DNA from: Gari tellinella
Taxonomy: Eukaryota; Mollusca; Bivalvia; Cardiida; Psammobiidae
NCBI GenBank assembly: GCA_922989275.2
Contig: OV277868.1
Coordinates: forward strand, 79,598,216 to 79,662,215
DNA length: 64,000 nucleotides
Reading direction: 5' to 3'
Each line of letters opens with the position of its first letter. Position 1 is the stretch's first letter. The notes beneath the pieces were generated by a model, which saw only the letters and a list, made by a program, of their open reading frames with translations, had not been told where the DNA came from and searched no databases. The position numbers and the translations under genes are program-made. Below, one piece after another: positions 29,519 through 39,637 of the stretch.

Positions 29519-32500
29519 GCTTGGGGAGATTCGGCCGCCGTGAAAGGTTGTGAATAGCAGGCCCTCTTCATTGGGCTTGGCCACGTGAGCTGCATACAGT
29601 CGGAGGTCCTCCAGGAGTTCGCCGTCTACGAACACAGGGCACCTCTTCCCGGACACCGCCTCCTTGTGTGTGATGACCTGAAAAAAGACGAAAGACAAAC
29701 TCCAGTAAGGATGCTCGGTAACAGTTGCGTGGCCCGAGTGCTGGTCCCCCGTATAAGGAGACGGATGGGGAGGGCTGCGGCAGTCCAACGTTTTCACCCC
29801 CCCCGCAGATCATGCCAGCAGGAGAAGTGACCAATGGACCCAGATAGTGCGGGGTCCGTTGGTTGCGTCTCCCGCTTGCTCTGCGCCGGGTGGCTGCATC
29901 GCTTGACAAGCCTGGGCGGCCAAATGACGGGGCAGCGGTATAAGTGTTATTTTTCTTAACTGAATTGATGGAAACTGAAGAGCAACTTACGAAAATCTCG
30001 GCCTTCTCCTCGTCCTCGTCCATCTTGGCCCTGACGACAGCCTCGGTCATCATGTTGGACACGTCCCCCGCCCTCTTGAAGTTGGTCAACAGTATTCTGA
30101 GGACGAGGGAGTTTCTGCACGCCGTCATCTCCCTCGGTTGTAGTGGTCGGCGTGGCGAAGAGGCTAGCAGACTCTGGGCGTCCATAACGTCTGGGCTGGT
30201 GAGGTAGCCCCCCGCCATCCAGGGCTCGACAGCCAGGTAGCCCTCTGGATGTTGGCCAGCTGCCTCGACTGCCTGGCGATTTACATCTCCCTTCAAGGAT
30301 TGTGCGACGCCCAGAAGCTTGTCCCTGGTGATGGCCAACTCCTGGGTCGAGGCCCCGAGCTTCTGTACAAGGACCGCCTCTCCCGCCACGAACCTCAAGA
30401 AGTGGCAGAGGTTGGTTACGTATAACTTCAGGGTGGATGCCCTATGCCTGGAAAGAAAAGAAGCAAAGACAAAGTGTCAGAATTGCGGTCTAGTGGAGCA
30501 ATAAAACATCAACGGGTGGCCAATGTCTACGATCGCTGTGATGGTCGAGCCGAAAGAAAATGCAAGTCGACACTCGCAGCGATTGTTAACCAGAACTACG
30601 TACAGGTCTCGGATAACTCTCGTGGTAAACAAAATATTACTTACTTCCCCTTGGCCAGCATGGCGTCAATCGCTCCTCCCTTCTGGCCGATGGTCCTGAG
30701 GTTGACCAGGGCCGCAATAGTAAGGGTGCTCAAAAACGTCTTGACGGCCGTGATGTGGCTGGAGGCCGTGCCCAAGGTCCGTCCACCGGCAGCCCTGTCT
30801 TGTAGATGTTGACTGCAAAAAGGAGAGAAGATCGTTAGTTAACCATGCAGTAAGGTACGGCTGTGCCACAGGTTTAGTGAAAAAAAAACGCCCGTGTTTA
30901 GCCAGGGGCAGGGAGCGAAAAGTACAGACTTTTGCAAAGAGCTTGGCTCCAAATCAAACGCTGCGTATCGCGGCGTCCGCTCCGGAATAGAGCTGTTTGC
31001 AGTGCCGTTAGTTCGAATGCCCGTTGTAGGGAGAGGGCGTTTTGTATCACCTTAGTCAAAGTACAGACAGATCACTTACGCATAAGAGTCCAGGGCGGTG
31101 GCCAGATTTCTCTGCCCTGCTGTATCCCCAACCTCTTCCGCACTCTCCATGGCCTCTTTGAACGTTTTCCCCCGTCGCTCCATTCCGTGCTGCCGTACCA
31201 GGTGGAGGTCCAACCTGACCGTGTTTACGCCGCACAAGGGGCATCCCCTGGTCTTCAGCGTACGTGGGGGTTTCTTTCCTGTGTCTGGGGCCACCCCTCC
31301 GTGGACCTGGCGGTAGTGCCTCGCGAGGTTCACGCAGTGGGCCTCGCAGTCGGGGTAGCCACATGGCCGCTGTGGTTTCCTGCCCTGGAAAGATAAAAAA
31401 AGGGGATGTCAAGTCAATCACATTCAACACGTAAGTCGGCTCACATCGTCGGAATATTTAAGTCGACAATCGCGGAGTGAAATATACTAAGACTCACCGA
31501 TGTCTGTGGCCGTCGTTTGGGCGACGGCCTCCTCGGCAAGAAGTCGCTGAAGGAGGTCTCATCAGCACTTGCTTCCTCTGCGTTCTCCTCCGACGGGCGC
31601 CAGGTGTCGTCCTCGTCGGAGAGGTACAGGTCCTGTCGGACCTCCATGGTGGAATTGGCCGGGGCCGGGGCTGGATGACGGTTCTTGTTGTTGTTGTTCC
31701 GCACCCAGCGGTTCCCCACCTTCAACATTAGAGGCCCCCGGGGTGGTGGTGATATGGGTGGCTCTGGCTCTGGTGGTCCTGTAAAGAAGGGGAAACGTTA
31801 GGTAGGTAACAGAGTTTTCCAATACAATTTCGAAATTACGAACAAAAATAAACATAACACGATAGGGGATAATTTCTGTACTTACCAACTTCGTCCACGA
31901 CGGTGACGTACACCGTGACTTCGTCGTCTTCCTCCTCCTCCTCCTCCGGCGGCGCCAAAGTAGACTGGTCCTCCTGGCTTGATTGGTCTGAAAAAACATT
32001 CAAAGTAAGCGTCATGTTATTGAAAAAGTTGGCGTCTACAGTGGGACAAGGACCGGAGAAGGTAATGCACGAGTCGAGCCATTTTCTCCGCAATTAGGGC
32101 GAGTGGTAGACCCGAACAACTGACCCAGAGAGTGTGGGTCCATTGGTCTGGTCTCCCGCTGCATCGACGAGAAGAGCGGCCGAATGATGTGTTAGCCCCC
32201 GTGCTTCTGCGGGCCCCTCACCCTCCCGGTAATTAAGTTATCAAACGTTTCTTACCGTCACGTTGTCGTTCAGTGGATGGTGTCGTCCTAGGGGCGGGCG
32301 CCTCAAAAGGCGGCGAGTCTCCGTGCACCATCGCATCTGGCGGCGTCGATGTCGATTGCTCCTCCTGGCTGGATTGGTCTGAAAAGAACATTCAAAGTAA
32401 GCGTCATGTTATTGTCCAAGCTGGCGTCTACAGTGGGACAAGGACCGGGTAAGGTAATGCACGAGTCTAGCAATTTCCTCCGCAATTAGGGCGAGTGGTA

Positions 32501-34149
32501 GACCCGAAAAACTGACCCAGAGAGTGCCCTGGTCTCCCGCTGCATCGACGAGAAGAGCGGCCGAATGATGTGTTGGGCTCATGCGATCGAGCAATGGAGC
32601 CCCGTACAAGGACCGGGGGCTTACTGCAGGAGTCGACCGCTTTTCTGCGCATATCGGACGAGCGCGGCAGAGCGGCTGACTGCTGCAGTAGCCCCCAGTC
32701 GATTTGGTTTTTCCCCACTATCTGCGGACTGTTAATGAGTTTATCAAATGTGACTTACCCTCTTTCCGTTCACCTGTCGTTTGCTGGCCATCTTCTTTGC
32801 TTCGTGTTAGTGGGCTTCCCGAAGAGGACTCTTCTTCGCTGGATGTCGAAAGTGGGCCAGACGAGCTACTGCGTTCCTCATCCTGCTGTAATAGCGGTGC
32901 CTTGGCGAGCGTAGAGTTGGCGGCCTCTTCTTCGCTGGATGTCGAAAGTGGGCCCGACGAGCTACTGCGTTCCTCCTCCTGCTGTAATAGCGATCCCTTG
33001 ACGAGCGTAGACGTGGCGGCCTCTTCTTCGCTGGATGTCGAAAGTGGGCCCGACGAGCTACTGCGTTCCTCCTCCTGCTGTAATAGCGATCCCTTGACGA
33101 GCGTAGACTTGGCGGCCTCTTCTTCGCTGGATGTCGAAAGTGGGCCCGATGAGCTACTGCGTTCCTCCTCCTGCTGTAATAGCGGTGCCATGACGAGCGT
33201 AGAGTTGGCGGCCTCTTCTTCGCTGGATGTCGAAAGTGGTGGGCCCGATGAGCTACTGCGTTCCTCCTCCTGCTGTAATAGCGGTGCCTTGACGAGCAGC
33301 GTAGAGTCGGCGGCCTCTTCTTCGCTGGATGTCGAAAGTGGTGGGCCCGATGAGCTACTCTCTTCCCCCTGCTGTGATAGCGGTGCCTTGACGAGCGTAG
33401 ACCTGGGTGTCGGGATGGCTGGGCCCGATGACCTACTGCGTTTTTGCTCCTGTTCTGGTTGCGGGGCTACGATGGTGGTTGGTTCGGGTTGGTGGTTGGT
33501 TCGGCGCCGGAGCCCCATTGCCCTAGTGAACTTGGCCTTTCTAGTGGACGTCGACTCCTCACTACTGGCACTTGTCCGCTTCTTCCTCGTCTTCTTCCTG
33601 GACATGCTCCGGGATGTTGAGAGCGGTGCCCTGAGCGTAGACCTGCGTCTCGGGATGGCTGGGCCCGATGACCTACTGCGTTGTTGCTCCTGATCTGGTT
33701 GCGGGTCTGTGGTGGTTGGTTCGGCAGGGGCTCTGCGCCGAGTGAACTTGGCCTCGGGGGGCGCCGTCTCTTTTCCTTGCCTAGGTAGCGTGGCCTTCCT
33801 ACTGGCGCTTCTCGGCTTGTTCCTCGACTTGTGCCTGGCCATGCGTCTGAGCTCTCGTGGCGTGACGGTAGTGCTGCTTTGGGGCCCTTCCATTGGTGTA
33901 AGTCGGCCTGAAGGGCAATCAAGAAAGCAGGTGAAGTTAGGCGAATAACAAAAGGGTTAAGTGTGACTTGCCAACAAAACTTGAGTTAACTTGTGGTTAA
34001 TTGTTGAATCGTTTCTTACCAGCTTCCTCGTGTTCCTCGAACCCCTCCCGGGACCTCCTCTCTGCCTCCTCATCCGTGTTAAGATCTGAATCCGACTCCA
34101 CATCATACTCCTCCTCGTACCCACTGCTGTTCGTGATGTCTAGACTCAT
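29519..34149 (-). CDS. Nine-exon gene: acidic repeats, two C2H2 zinc fingers, tyrosine-recombinase-like domain (3' truncated)
   Basis: Exons, minus strand: 34149-34020, 33907-32759, 32378-32256, 31987-31886, 31778-31498, 31384-31080, 30812-30645, 30447-29991, 29677-29519. All introns are GT-AG and reading phase is kept at every junction, giving 958 open codons. ATG at 34147-34149 starts MSLDITNSSGYEEEYD. Residues 44-426 hold Ser/Glu-rich tandem repeats; 603-623 is C-x4-C-x9-H-x4-H and 643-661 is C-x2-C-x9-H-x4-H, likely zinc fingers. Residues about 700-770 (HRASTLKLYVTNLCHFLRF) resemble the core-binding domain, and LVLRILLTNFKRAGD with Arg878 the first catalytic-Arg box of tyrosine recombinases; exon 9 resembles the following Lys strand and GGRIS. 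H-x-x-R and Tyr exons are missing: after exon 9's donor the sequence becomes spacer repeat at about 29465. Domain naming is by motif only. Confidence 0.75.
30936..31055 (-). mobile_element. Family C MITE remnant in the intron before exon 7
   Basis: Eroded core palindrome GCTGCGTATCGCGGCGTC with CTTGG / GAGCTGTTTGC arms, followed by GTTGTAGGGAGAGGGCGTTT, the family C end. It shows the gene carries the same local transposon load as the host flanks. Confidence 0.65.
31982..32600. repeat. Tandem duplication of an exon with its upstream intron
   Basis: 31982-32180 and 32373-32580 share TTGAATGTTTTTTCAG-type acceptors, ACCAATC.AGCCAGGAGGA exon starts, then CAAAGTAAGCGTCATGTTAT, GGCGTCTACAGTGGGACAAG and AATTAGGGCGAGTGGTAGAC in the intron. 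Exons 3 and 4 both begin DQSSQE. The duplication created one of them while keeping phase 1. Confidence 0.88.
32759..33907 (-). repeat. Exon 2 Ser/Glu coding tandem repeats
   Basis: Within 32820-33430 about seven units of some 96-102 bp encode variants of SSEEEAA.STLVKAPLLQQ and EEERSSSSGPLSTS. Two further GPAIP.RRSTL segments upstream (33410, 33650) suggest an older, larger repeat. Probably a disordered acidic region. Confidence 0.9.
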
Positions 34150-34740
34150 TATCTTCTTTTTGTCTGTAATCAATCGATGGTGATAAGCGACAATGAATGG
34201 CGCTGAGCGGTTTCGACTTATTCTCTCCCTTTTTGTCTTCCAACAGGGTTAGCTAATTTGCATATTCAGATCCTTGTTTTATTCAGGATAATTCAGAATG
34301 TATGGAATTTCATCAAACCAGCACGTAAATCGAGTGAAACTATATATTTAAATCTTTTGAAAGCTTCTCGGCCACTTTAGGACTACTTTTGTTGATTAAG
34401 TGGACGATCTCTACAAAATACTTTTGTAGGTCGACGATCCTCAAAATGTTAATATCAAAATATTTTGCCCAAGTCGACGATCTCAAAATATTAATATCAA
34501 AATATTTTGCCCAAGTCGACGATCGCAAAATATTTCAAAATATTTTTCACTGGGCCGATCACGTCCGTAGACCTGCAAGTCGAATTATTTATCGGTAGGG
34601 ATTGTCTACCTACAAGAGGTATGTTTGAATCCCGATCGAGCACGAACAGGTATGGCGGGCGTTTTTACGGGGTTTGATTCTCCGTTTCTTGATCTTTTAA
34701 ACGGTGCCCTAAACCGTCGATGCTTGAAAAAAATTTCTTT
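34150..34740. other. 5' flank of the gene with about 50-bp AT-rich repeats
   Basis: 34400-34540 has two to three units of CAAAATATTTTGCCCAAGTC / GACGATCTCAAAATATTAAT, each partly palindromic. No TATA box is clear; a promoter for the minus-strand gene should lie here. The segment ends with 34682-34728, which matches 27725-27772 inverted. Confidence 0.6.
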
Positions 34741-34744
34741 ACAG

Positions 34745-35204
34745 GTCGACCGGACCGTGCAGGACGGAAATTAACCTTCTGCACCAAATCCAAGGCTGTC
34801 TTTTTCACAAGCTGCGAATTATTAGCACAGGATACAATAGTTTCAAGGCCTGTCTTAATCTCAGAATTGAAATTAAACTGATGTTTGTGAGCTACTTTCT
34901 TGAAGGACTCATCTTCCTTGGGCTTAGCAGAATTAAACTGTTGGCTTAACTCACTTTTCAAATCTCCAATTTGAGAGTCTAAGTATGTTCTGAACAAATC
35001 AAAAGCTTCATGGACTTCTCCACCTGGGGGCTTACCTTGACACGTGGCAGAACGAGTCCCAGTATAAGTAGAAGTCTCAGGAACAGACTCTCGGTTTGGA
35101 CCCAAATCCGTAGTCATATCTTTCTCTCTGCTCGAAATGCCACAGCTGTCTCCACTACCATGATGTAGAAACAAACGCCTATTTTCAAAGTTGTCTTCAG
35201 CCAT
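34745..35204 (-). pseudogene. N-terminal part of PAT-like gag (separated from its C-terminal half)
   Basis: Begins MAEDNFENRRLFLHH at 35204, 25 bases inside repeat A1. A helical segment (FKKVAHKHQFNFNSEI … NNSQLVKKTALDLVQK) is typical of DIRS-class gag and normally runs straight into the RNKLIRIADK motif, which here lies at 14.54 kb. After about 34760 the frame reads into foreign sequence and stops at 34665. Same strand and same family as 14066-14587. Confidence 0.82.
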
Positions 35205-35229
35205 AGGTAAAGAACTAATGAAGAACCAA

Positions 35230-35396
35230 TGTCAAATACGAAGTAACCGTAACCTTGTCGAACCGTCGAATGAGCTTATATCTCTATACATAGAGGCACG
35301 AGTAAATACCCGGATTAAAACGCCTGACTGAACATAAATGGTTCAGTCCGATACAGTAAGCCACGTATAAACATACAATACGAAGATAAATTTATT
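35230..35396 (-). repeat. Split direct repeat A1: 5' end of the PAT-like retrotransposon
   Basis: Matches A2 (9855-10022) with about three substitutions in 167 bases, same orientation. Its position upstream of gag and the A1/A2 identity tie the 35-kb fragment to the 9.5-14.6-kb element. Confidence 0.88.
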
Positions 35397-35561
35397 CATA
35401 TGAGGTCCTTGTCTCTCTGTTTATGGCTTGGTTTAAAAATCCTCGAGTTTTAGTTTGTCAGTGCCTCTCTAGACATAATGAGGTGGCTTTACCACATGAC
35501 TCATGCTTTTAGAGTTACTAGTACGCCTATTGAGAATAATGGACAGTATAATTTAATACAA

Positions 35562-36108
35562 TATACTTTGGTATAGATCGATTTTATGGACCTGGCAGGG
35601 CGGAGTTTCGATACGGACCTTTGCTTTTCAACTTTGGGGCCGACAGCACGCTCTTTTATTATCGGAATTTTCCGTTGTCGCCTCCCCTTTTTTTCTAAAC
35701 TGTACATACCAATGGACATTTTGACAGAAGGAAGATAATGAAGAATGAAAAACAGCTTGAATTTAGATCAGACGTCGCGCGCGTTACGCGGCGTCTGATT
35801 TGAAATCAAGCTGTTTGCCAATGTTAACCAAGTCTTGATTTCTCTTCCTATAACAATTCCCTACGAACAACACACTCAATCTTTGTCTTCCATTGGGTGT
35901 TGTTGTAGAGAGGGAGCACTGTATATTATACCAATTACACGTGGATATTGGTCCACGCATAAATTGCGTTTCTTCAAGTTGAAAGTATCGGACAATAACG
36001 ATATGATACGGAACTATACCTATCATCCCTAAAATCAAAAGTAAATTAGTTTATCTTTGAAAAATGTTAGCTCCGCCCTGCCAGTTGAATAAAATCGGCC
36101 TATACTTT
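35562..36108. mobile_element. Terminal-inverted-repeat element containing a family C MITE
   Basis: Ends ATAGATCGATTTTATGGACC / CTGGCAGGGCGGAG (35570-35607) and CTCCGCCCTGCCAG / ATAAAATCGGCC (36070-36103) are inverted. Inside at about 35700-35930 is a reversed family C copy: core palindrome 35750-35818 with an extra GCGC in one arm, and the right end TTGTAGAGAGGGAGCACTGT. No coding. Confidence 0.7.
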
Positions 36109-36148
36109 GTTAATAGTGTTTTACACAATAGGTTTCTTTCTATTTCAG

Positions 36149-36478
36149 ATGGCAAACTATGTAACCATACGTAACACGAGGATCTCTCCTATTTGGGTCA
36201 AATGCGAAGAAGTGCAGCCCAACGTGAAAGATCTGGCACTGCTTATACAAACTCTTAGTGGTATCAACAAAGATGGCGGTAACTTATGGTTTAAATGGCC
36301 GGGTTCAGGATTTACTGTATTATATAAATCCGCAAAGATGAACTTCTTTTGCAGACAGGAGACAAAAACCACTTTTGTAACTATCTATGGCGATGGTGGA
36401 AGGGCTATTCTAGGCGCAGTACCACACCCAGTTCCATGGACAATTACAGTCCCATCTGATGGAATTATTGTTTGGTGA
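36149..36478 (+). CDS. Small protein of unknown family, paralog 1
   Basis: 109 residues starting MANYVTIRNTRISPIWVKCE. A splice acceptor (TTTCTTTCTATTTCAG) ends exactly at the ATG, so a 5' untranslated exon is expected upstream and the coding region is a single exon here. Beta-rich, with IWVKCEEVQP, LWFKWPGSGF, QETKTTFVTIYGDGGRAILG and PHPVPW; no signal peptide, membrane segment or Cys pattern. It shares roughly half its residues with the protein at 55281-55622, including the position of all these motifs, which argues that both are real genes. I do not recognise the family and assign no function. Confidence 0.7.
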   Translation: MANYVTIRNTRISPIWVKCEEVQPNVKDLALLIQTLSGINKDGGNLWFKWPGSGFTVLYKSAKMNFFCRQETKTTFVTIYGDGGRAILGAVPHPVPWTITVPSDGIIVW

Positions 36479-36518
36479 AGTCCGGTTAAATCAACACTAA
36501 ATACCATTTTATGGAGTG

Positions 36519-36866
36519 CAACCCTTTCACTATCAATGGCGTCACAATGTGCGTTTCTAAACAGTTTGGATCCTAACTAGACGCCGCCTAAAGCGGCGTC
36601 TGATCAGGATCCAAACTATTTGATACTCATATCGATTTTCGTCGGTTATACCACAGGTACTTGACACATAGATCTAGATATATTACCAAAACATTTTTTT
36701 TTCTTTTGGTAATAGATCTAGATCTGTGTCAAGTACCTGTTGGTTATAAATACTCAAGTAAATCTAACTTTGAAACGATATTGTAGACAACAATATTGAA
36801 GTAAACAACAATAAAGGCGACGAAGGGGCACAATTCTCAAGATGATCTTGACCATGAAAGAGTTAA
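36519..36866. mobile_element. Family A MITE with a nested 92-bp hairpin
   Basis: Ends CCCTTTCACTATCAATGGCG and CATGAAAGAG-TTAA; core palindrome 36559-36622. At 36652-36743 a hairpin (ACAGGTACTTGACAC … GTGTCAAGTACCTGT) interrupts it, flanked by GGTTATA on both sides, a likely 7-bp target-site duplication. Confidence 0.78.
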
Positions 36867-37113
36867 CCCTTTCACTCTCAATGACGCTTGATAGCGCGTT
36901 TGCAAACAATTTGGATCCTGATCAGACTCCGCGTGACGCTGCGTCTGGTCAGAATTCAAACTGTTTGACACTCGTATCGATATGTTTTAAGTCATAAGTA
37001 TTACATTACATTTTACTTTGAAACGATATTGCAAACAGCAAAATTGAAGCAGACGACAATGAAACGGTGCAGGGGTAAAACACTCACGGACAATTTGGTG
37101 ATGAAAGAGTTAA
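36863..37113. mobile_element. Family A MITE sharing a TTAA with its neighbour
   Basis: TTAA-CCCTTTCACTCTCAATGACG … GATGAAAGAG-TTAA. Core palindrome 36901-36967 has mismatches (CTCCGCG-TGA-CGCTGCG). It abuts the preceding copy at a single TTAA. The inner ATTGAAGCAGACGACAAT is a family hallmark. Confidence 0.8.
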
Positions 37114-37157
37114 GGGTACTATGTGTGGATTTTGCGATAATTATCATACGGGTATAT

Positions 37158-37330
37158 AATAATCTTTATTCAAGTCTCATCATGGATACAACATAATACA
37201 ATTACGTAATAATTACAAACAAATGAATGTTCCATGCCATTCAGTTATGAATTATAAGAGACTATCATAGTGTTGTCAAAATGAACATATTCTAGGTACT
37301 ATAAAAATATCCACATTATTTACAATAAAT
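37158..37330 (-). mobile_element. LINE 3' end
   Basis: On the minus strand it ends …CATGATGAGACTTGAATAAAGATTATTATAT, like the 3' tail at 49742. It probably belongs to the LINE fragment at 37897-38290. Confidence 0.55.
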
Positions 37331-37506
37331 ACACATTACCAGTTGACAGTGCGATACAGAGTGATGTATTTAGCTCGAGACGATTTTGGCGGAAATAGCC
37401 GATCTGACGAGCGCCTTGGCGCGAGTCTGATCGGTTGTTTCCGCCAAAAACGTCGAGAGCTAAATGCAACACTGTAGCACACTGCCAACTGGTGATGTGT
37501 TTATTA
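37325..37506. mobile_element. Hairpin MITE
   Basis: ACACATTACCAGTTGACAGT and ACTGCCAACTGGTGATGTGT form the ends. The arms continue through TTTTGGCGGAAA / TTTCCGCCAAAA to the centre GAGCGCCTTGGCGC. About 180 bp; lies inside the LINE 3' region. Confidence 0.75.
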
Positions 37507-37896
37507 TATGCCTTGAATACACACCAGAAACAATCAAATAGATGTTTAAATCATTTTATAGCCAAAATTTATTAGTTATTTGAAGCAGAACAAGATTTTT
37601 TGTTTGCCACAATGAATAACGCGGCACATGTACACGTACGTAAATGACGTCACGTTAAATCGAAAGCGAGGTCAGAGTAAAATACAAAGTGGCTGATACA
37701 AGGTCTTGTATTTTACTGTGCAAATGCACGCGGAAACGCTCGATATCATACAAAGGCATATAATAAAAATGGATATAGTCATCATTATACTGTACAAAGT
37801 GCATCGCAAATCAAATATCACAGTTTATACATTGTTATATAGCAGACCTCTACGTCTGTTTAAAATAAGATGGCAGGATTTGGCAATAGTGCGTAT

Positions 37897-38290
37897 TCAA
37901 TTTTCATTAGAAAATATAAAAACAAACTTATCTATATCATTTTTAGTGTTAAAAAGAGTGTCAACTTCAGAAGCCTTGGTAAAAATATCATTTCTTATAT
38001 CATTATAAGTACAACATTTCATTATAACATGAAATTCATTTTCCACACAGTTTTCACAAAATGGACAAATTCTGTGTTCTTCGGCCAGCCTTTCGAATCT
38101 TCCCGTCTCTATGCGCAATGGAGCGACACCTGAGCGAAATTTACTTAAAGCTGACCTGTGTTTTGTTGGTATTATCATTTTAACATAGTTTTCAGTTCCA
38201 AAATTTTGCTTAAAAAGTTTATAAGTTCTTAATTTGTTACCTCCATTGCCAGTTCTAGATTGTTCTGTGTTCACGGTGTCACTCCATTGG
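37897..38290 (-). pseudogene. LINE ORF2 C-terminal fragment
   Basis: About 130 residues: KLRTYKLFKQNFGTENY, RSALSKFRSG, LRIETGRFERL, then the Cys/His cluster CPFC..CVENEFHVIMKC. This is the usual C-terminal domain after reverse transcriptase in CR1/Jockey-type LINEs. The frame ends at a stop at 37897. Upstream parts are missing. It may be the same family as 4555-4975, which covers the adjoining domain. Confidence 0.8.
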
Positions 38291-38500
38291 CCTTAAAAAC
38301 GGGTTTGATCTCACCTACGTGCACGGTGTTTGATTCTCTGGTGATTTGTTGCAAGTGGATTTGACATAAAGTACTGAAGCAAAGGATTAGCGAATGAGGT
38401 CCATCGGTTACTATTGAAGGAATATTTTGGAAAAGAAAGCAAAAACATCTCTCATACTGGAAAGAAAACTACTGCTTTCAACTCCAATAGGACTGCTACC

Positions 38501-38752
38501 TTAACCCTTTCACTACTAAAATTTTTCGTGAGATATTTACCCCTCCACCGTTTCATTGTCGTCTGCTTCAATTTTGTTGTTTGCAATCATGATCGTTTCA
38601 AAGTAAGACTCAATGTAGTATGACTTAAATCATATCGATACGAGTGTCAAACAGTTTGGATCCTGATCAGACGCCGCGTTGCGCGGCGTCTGATCAGGAT
38701 CCAAACTGTTTGCAAGCGCGCTTTTAGGCGTCATTGAGAGCGAAAGGATTAA
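38501..38752. mobile_element. Family A MITE, best-preserved palindrome
   Basis: TTAA each side. Core palindrome 38647-38713: about 31 bp arms (CAAACAGTTTGGATCCTGAT, then CAGACGCCGCG) with only the central GTTGCGC imperfect. Inner left flank TTGTCGTCTGCTTCAATTTT is the sequence amplified in the 42.2-43.9-kb array. Confidence 0.85.
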
Positions 38753-38954
38753 TAGAATAGTGTGTGAAAATATGGAATAATTACTACCGGCAAATGGAAA
38801 GAGGTGTGTAACTAAATATACATGGAGAAGGAATATTTTGAAATTAAACATTTGCAGATGATTCCCAGCTAGTGTTGTCCAAATATAATTTAAAAAATCT
38901 GAAAAATGAGAGTCACTAGCGATACCGTATAAGATCGTATTTATGCCCGCACAC

Positions 38955-39240
38955 CACCGGTGGTGGGGGGAGGCTTCAAACTTGGTACACATTATAAGTG
39001 TGATGTTTGCAGACTCTACTTGAAGTTACATAACTCATGCCAACAAAAGACAGAATTATGCCCCTTTTTAACTTGAAATTTTGTTCTATTTTCTTGGAAC
39101 ATGCCATTTTCTTGAAAACTTTTATTGATATTGTCTTCAAACGTGGTACACATTATAGGTGTTGTATTGTGAGGCTTTTCTTCAAGTGTGACAACTCTTG
39201 AATACAATTTGACATAATTATGCCCCTTTTCAACATGAAA
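38955..39240. repeat. Two diverged tandem copies of a dispersed repeat
   Basis: ACACATTATA.GTGT … TGACATAATTATGCCCCTTT occurs twice about 145-160 bases apart. AATTATGCCCC-containing repeats are common in mollusc genomes from memory. 39241-39637 shows no gene. Confidence 0.6.
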
Positions 39241-39637
39241 TTTATTTCCTTAATATGCATGTATTATTCTTTCTACATGATTGTCATTGTGGTGTTTGTG
39301 ACAGGTCAGTTTGGAGTGGGGGTATCAATCACCTTTAGTGATAGTTCTAGTTGAATTTGGTTCGGTTATTTAGCATACAGCCTTGACAATTGCTGTTATT
39401 TATGGAATTTCAGAATTTTATTAAAAGAACCAAACATTTTGGAAAGTACAACTTACCTTTAATTTGTTTGTCCAATATCTCCAAATACTGAAGATAACAA
39501 CTAGTTGGATATGGGAAGAGAGGTTACATATAGGTGGGATACAATATGGATTATTTTCCCATTTTCTTTAAGTATGTGATTTTGTTATGTAACGGTGGAA
39601 AATAAATTTCCTCTGTACAGCAGCAGAACGCATATAT

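Noticed and set aside
31562..31999. Continuous minus-strand frame running through exon 4, its intron and exon 5
   Set aside because: The spliced model keeps phase and has good GT-AG sites. The read-through uses intron sequence and shifts exon 5 to a Gly/Pro/Arg-rich alternate frame.
32703..33693. 329-residue plus-strand frame opposite exon 2
   Set aside because: It is the antisense of the Ser/Glu repeat exon; the minus strand has splice sites and continuity with zinc-finger exons.
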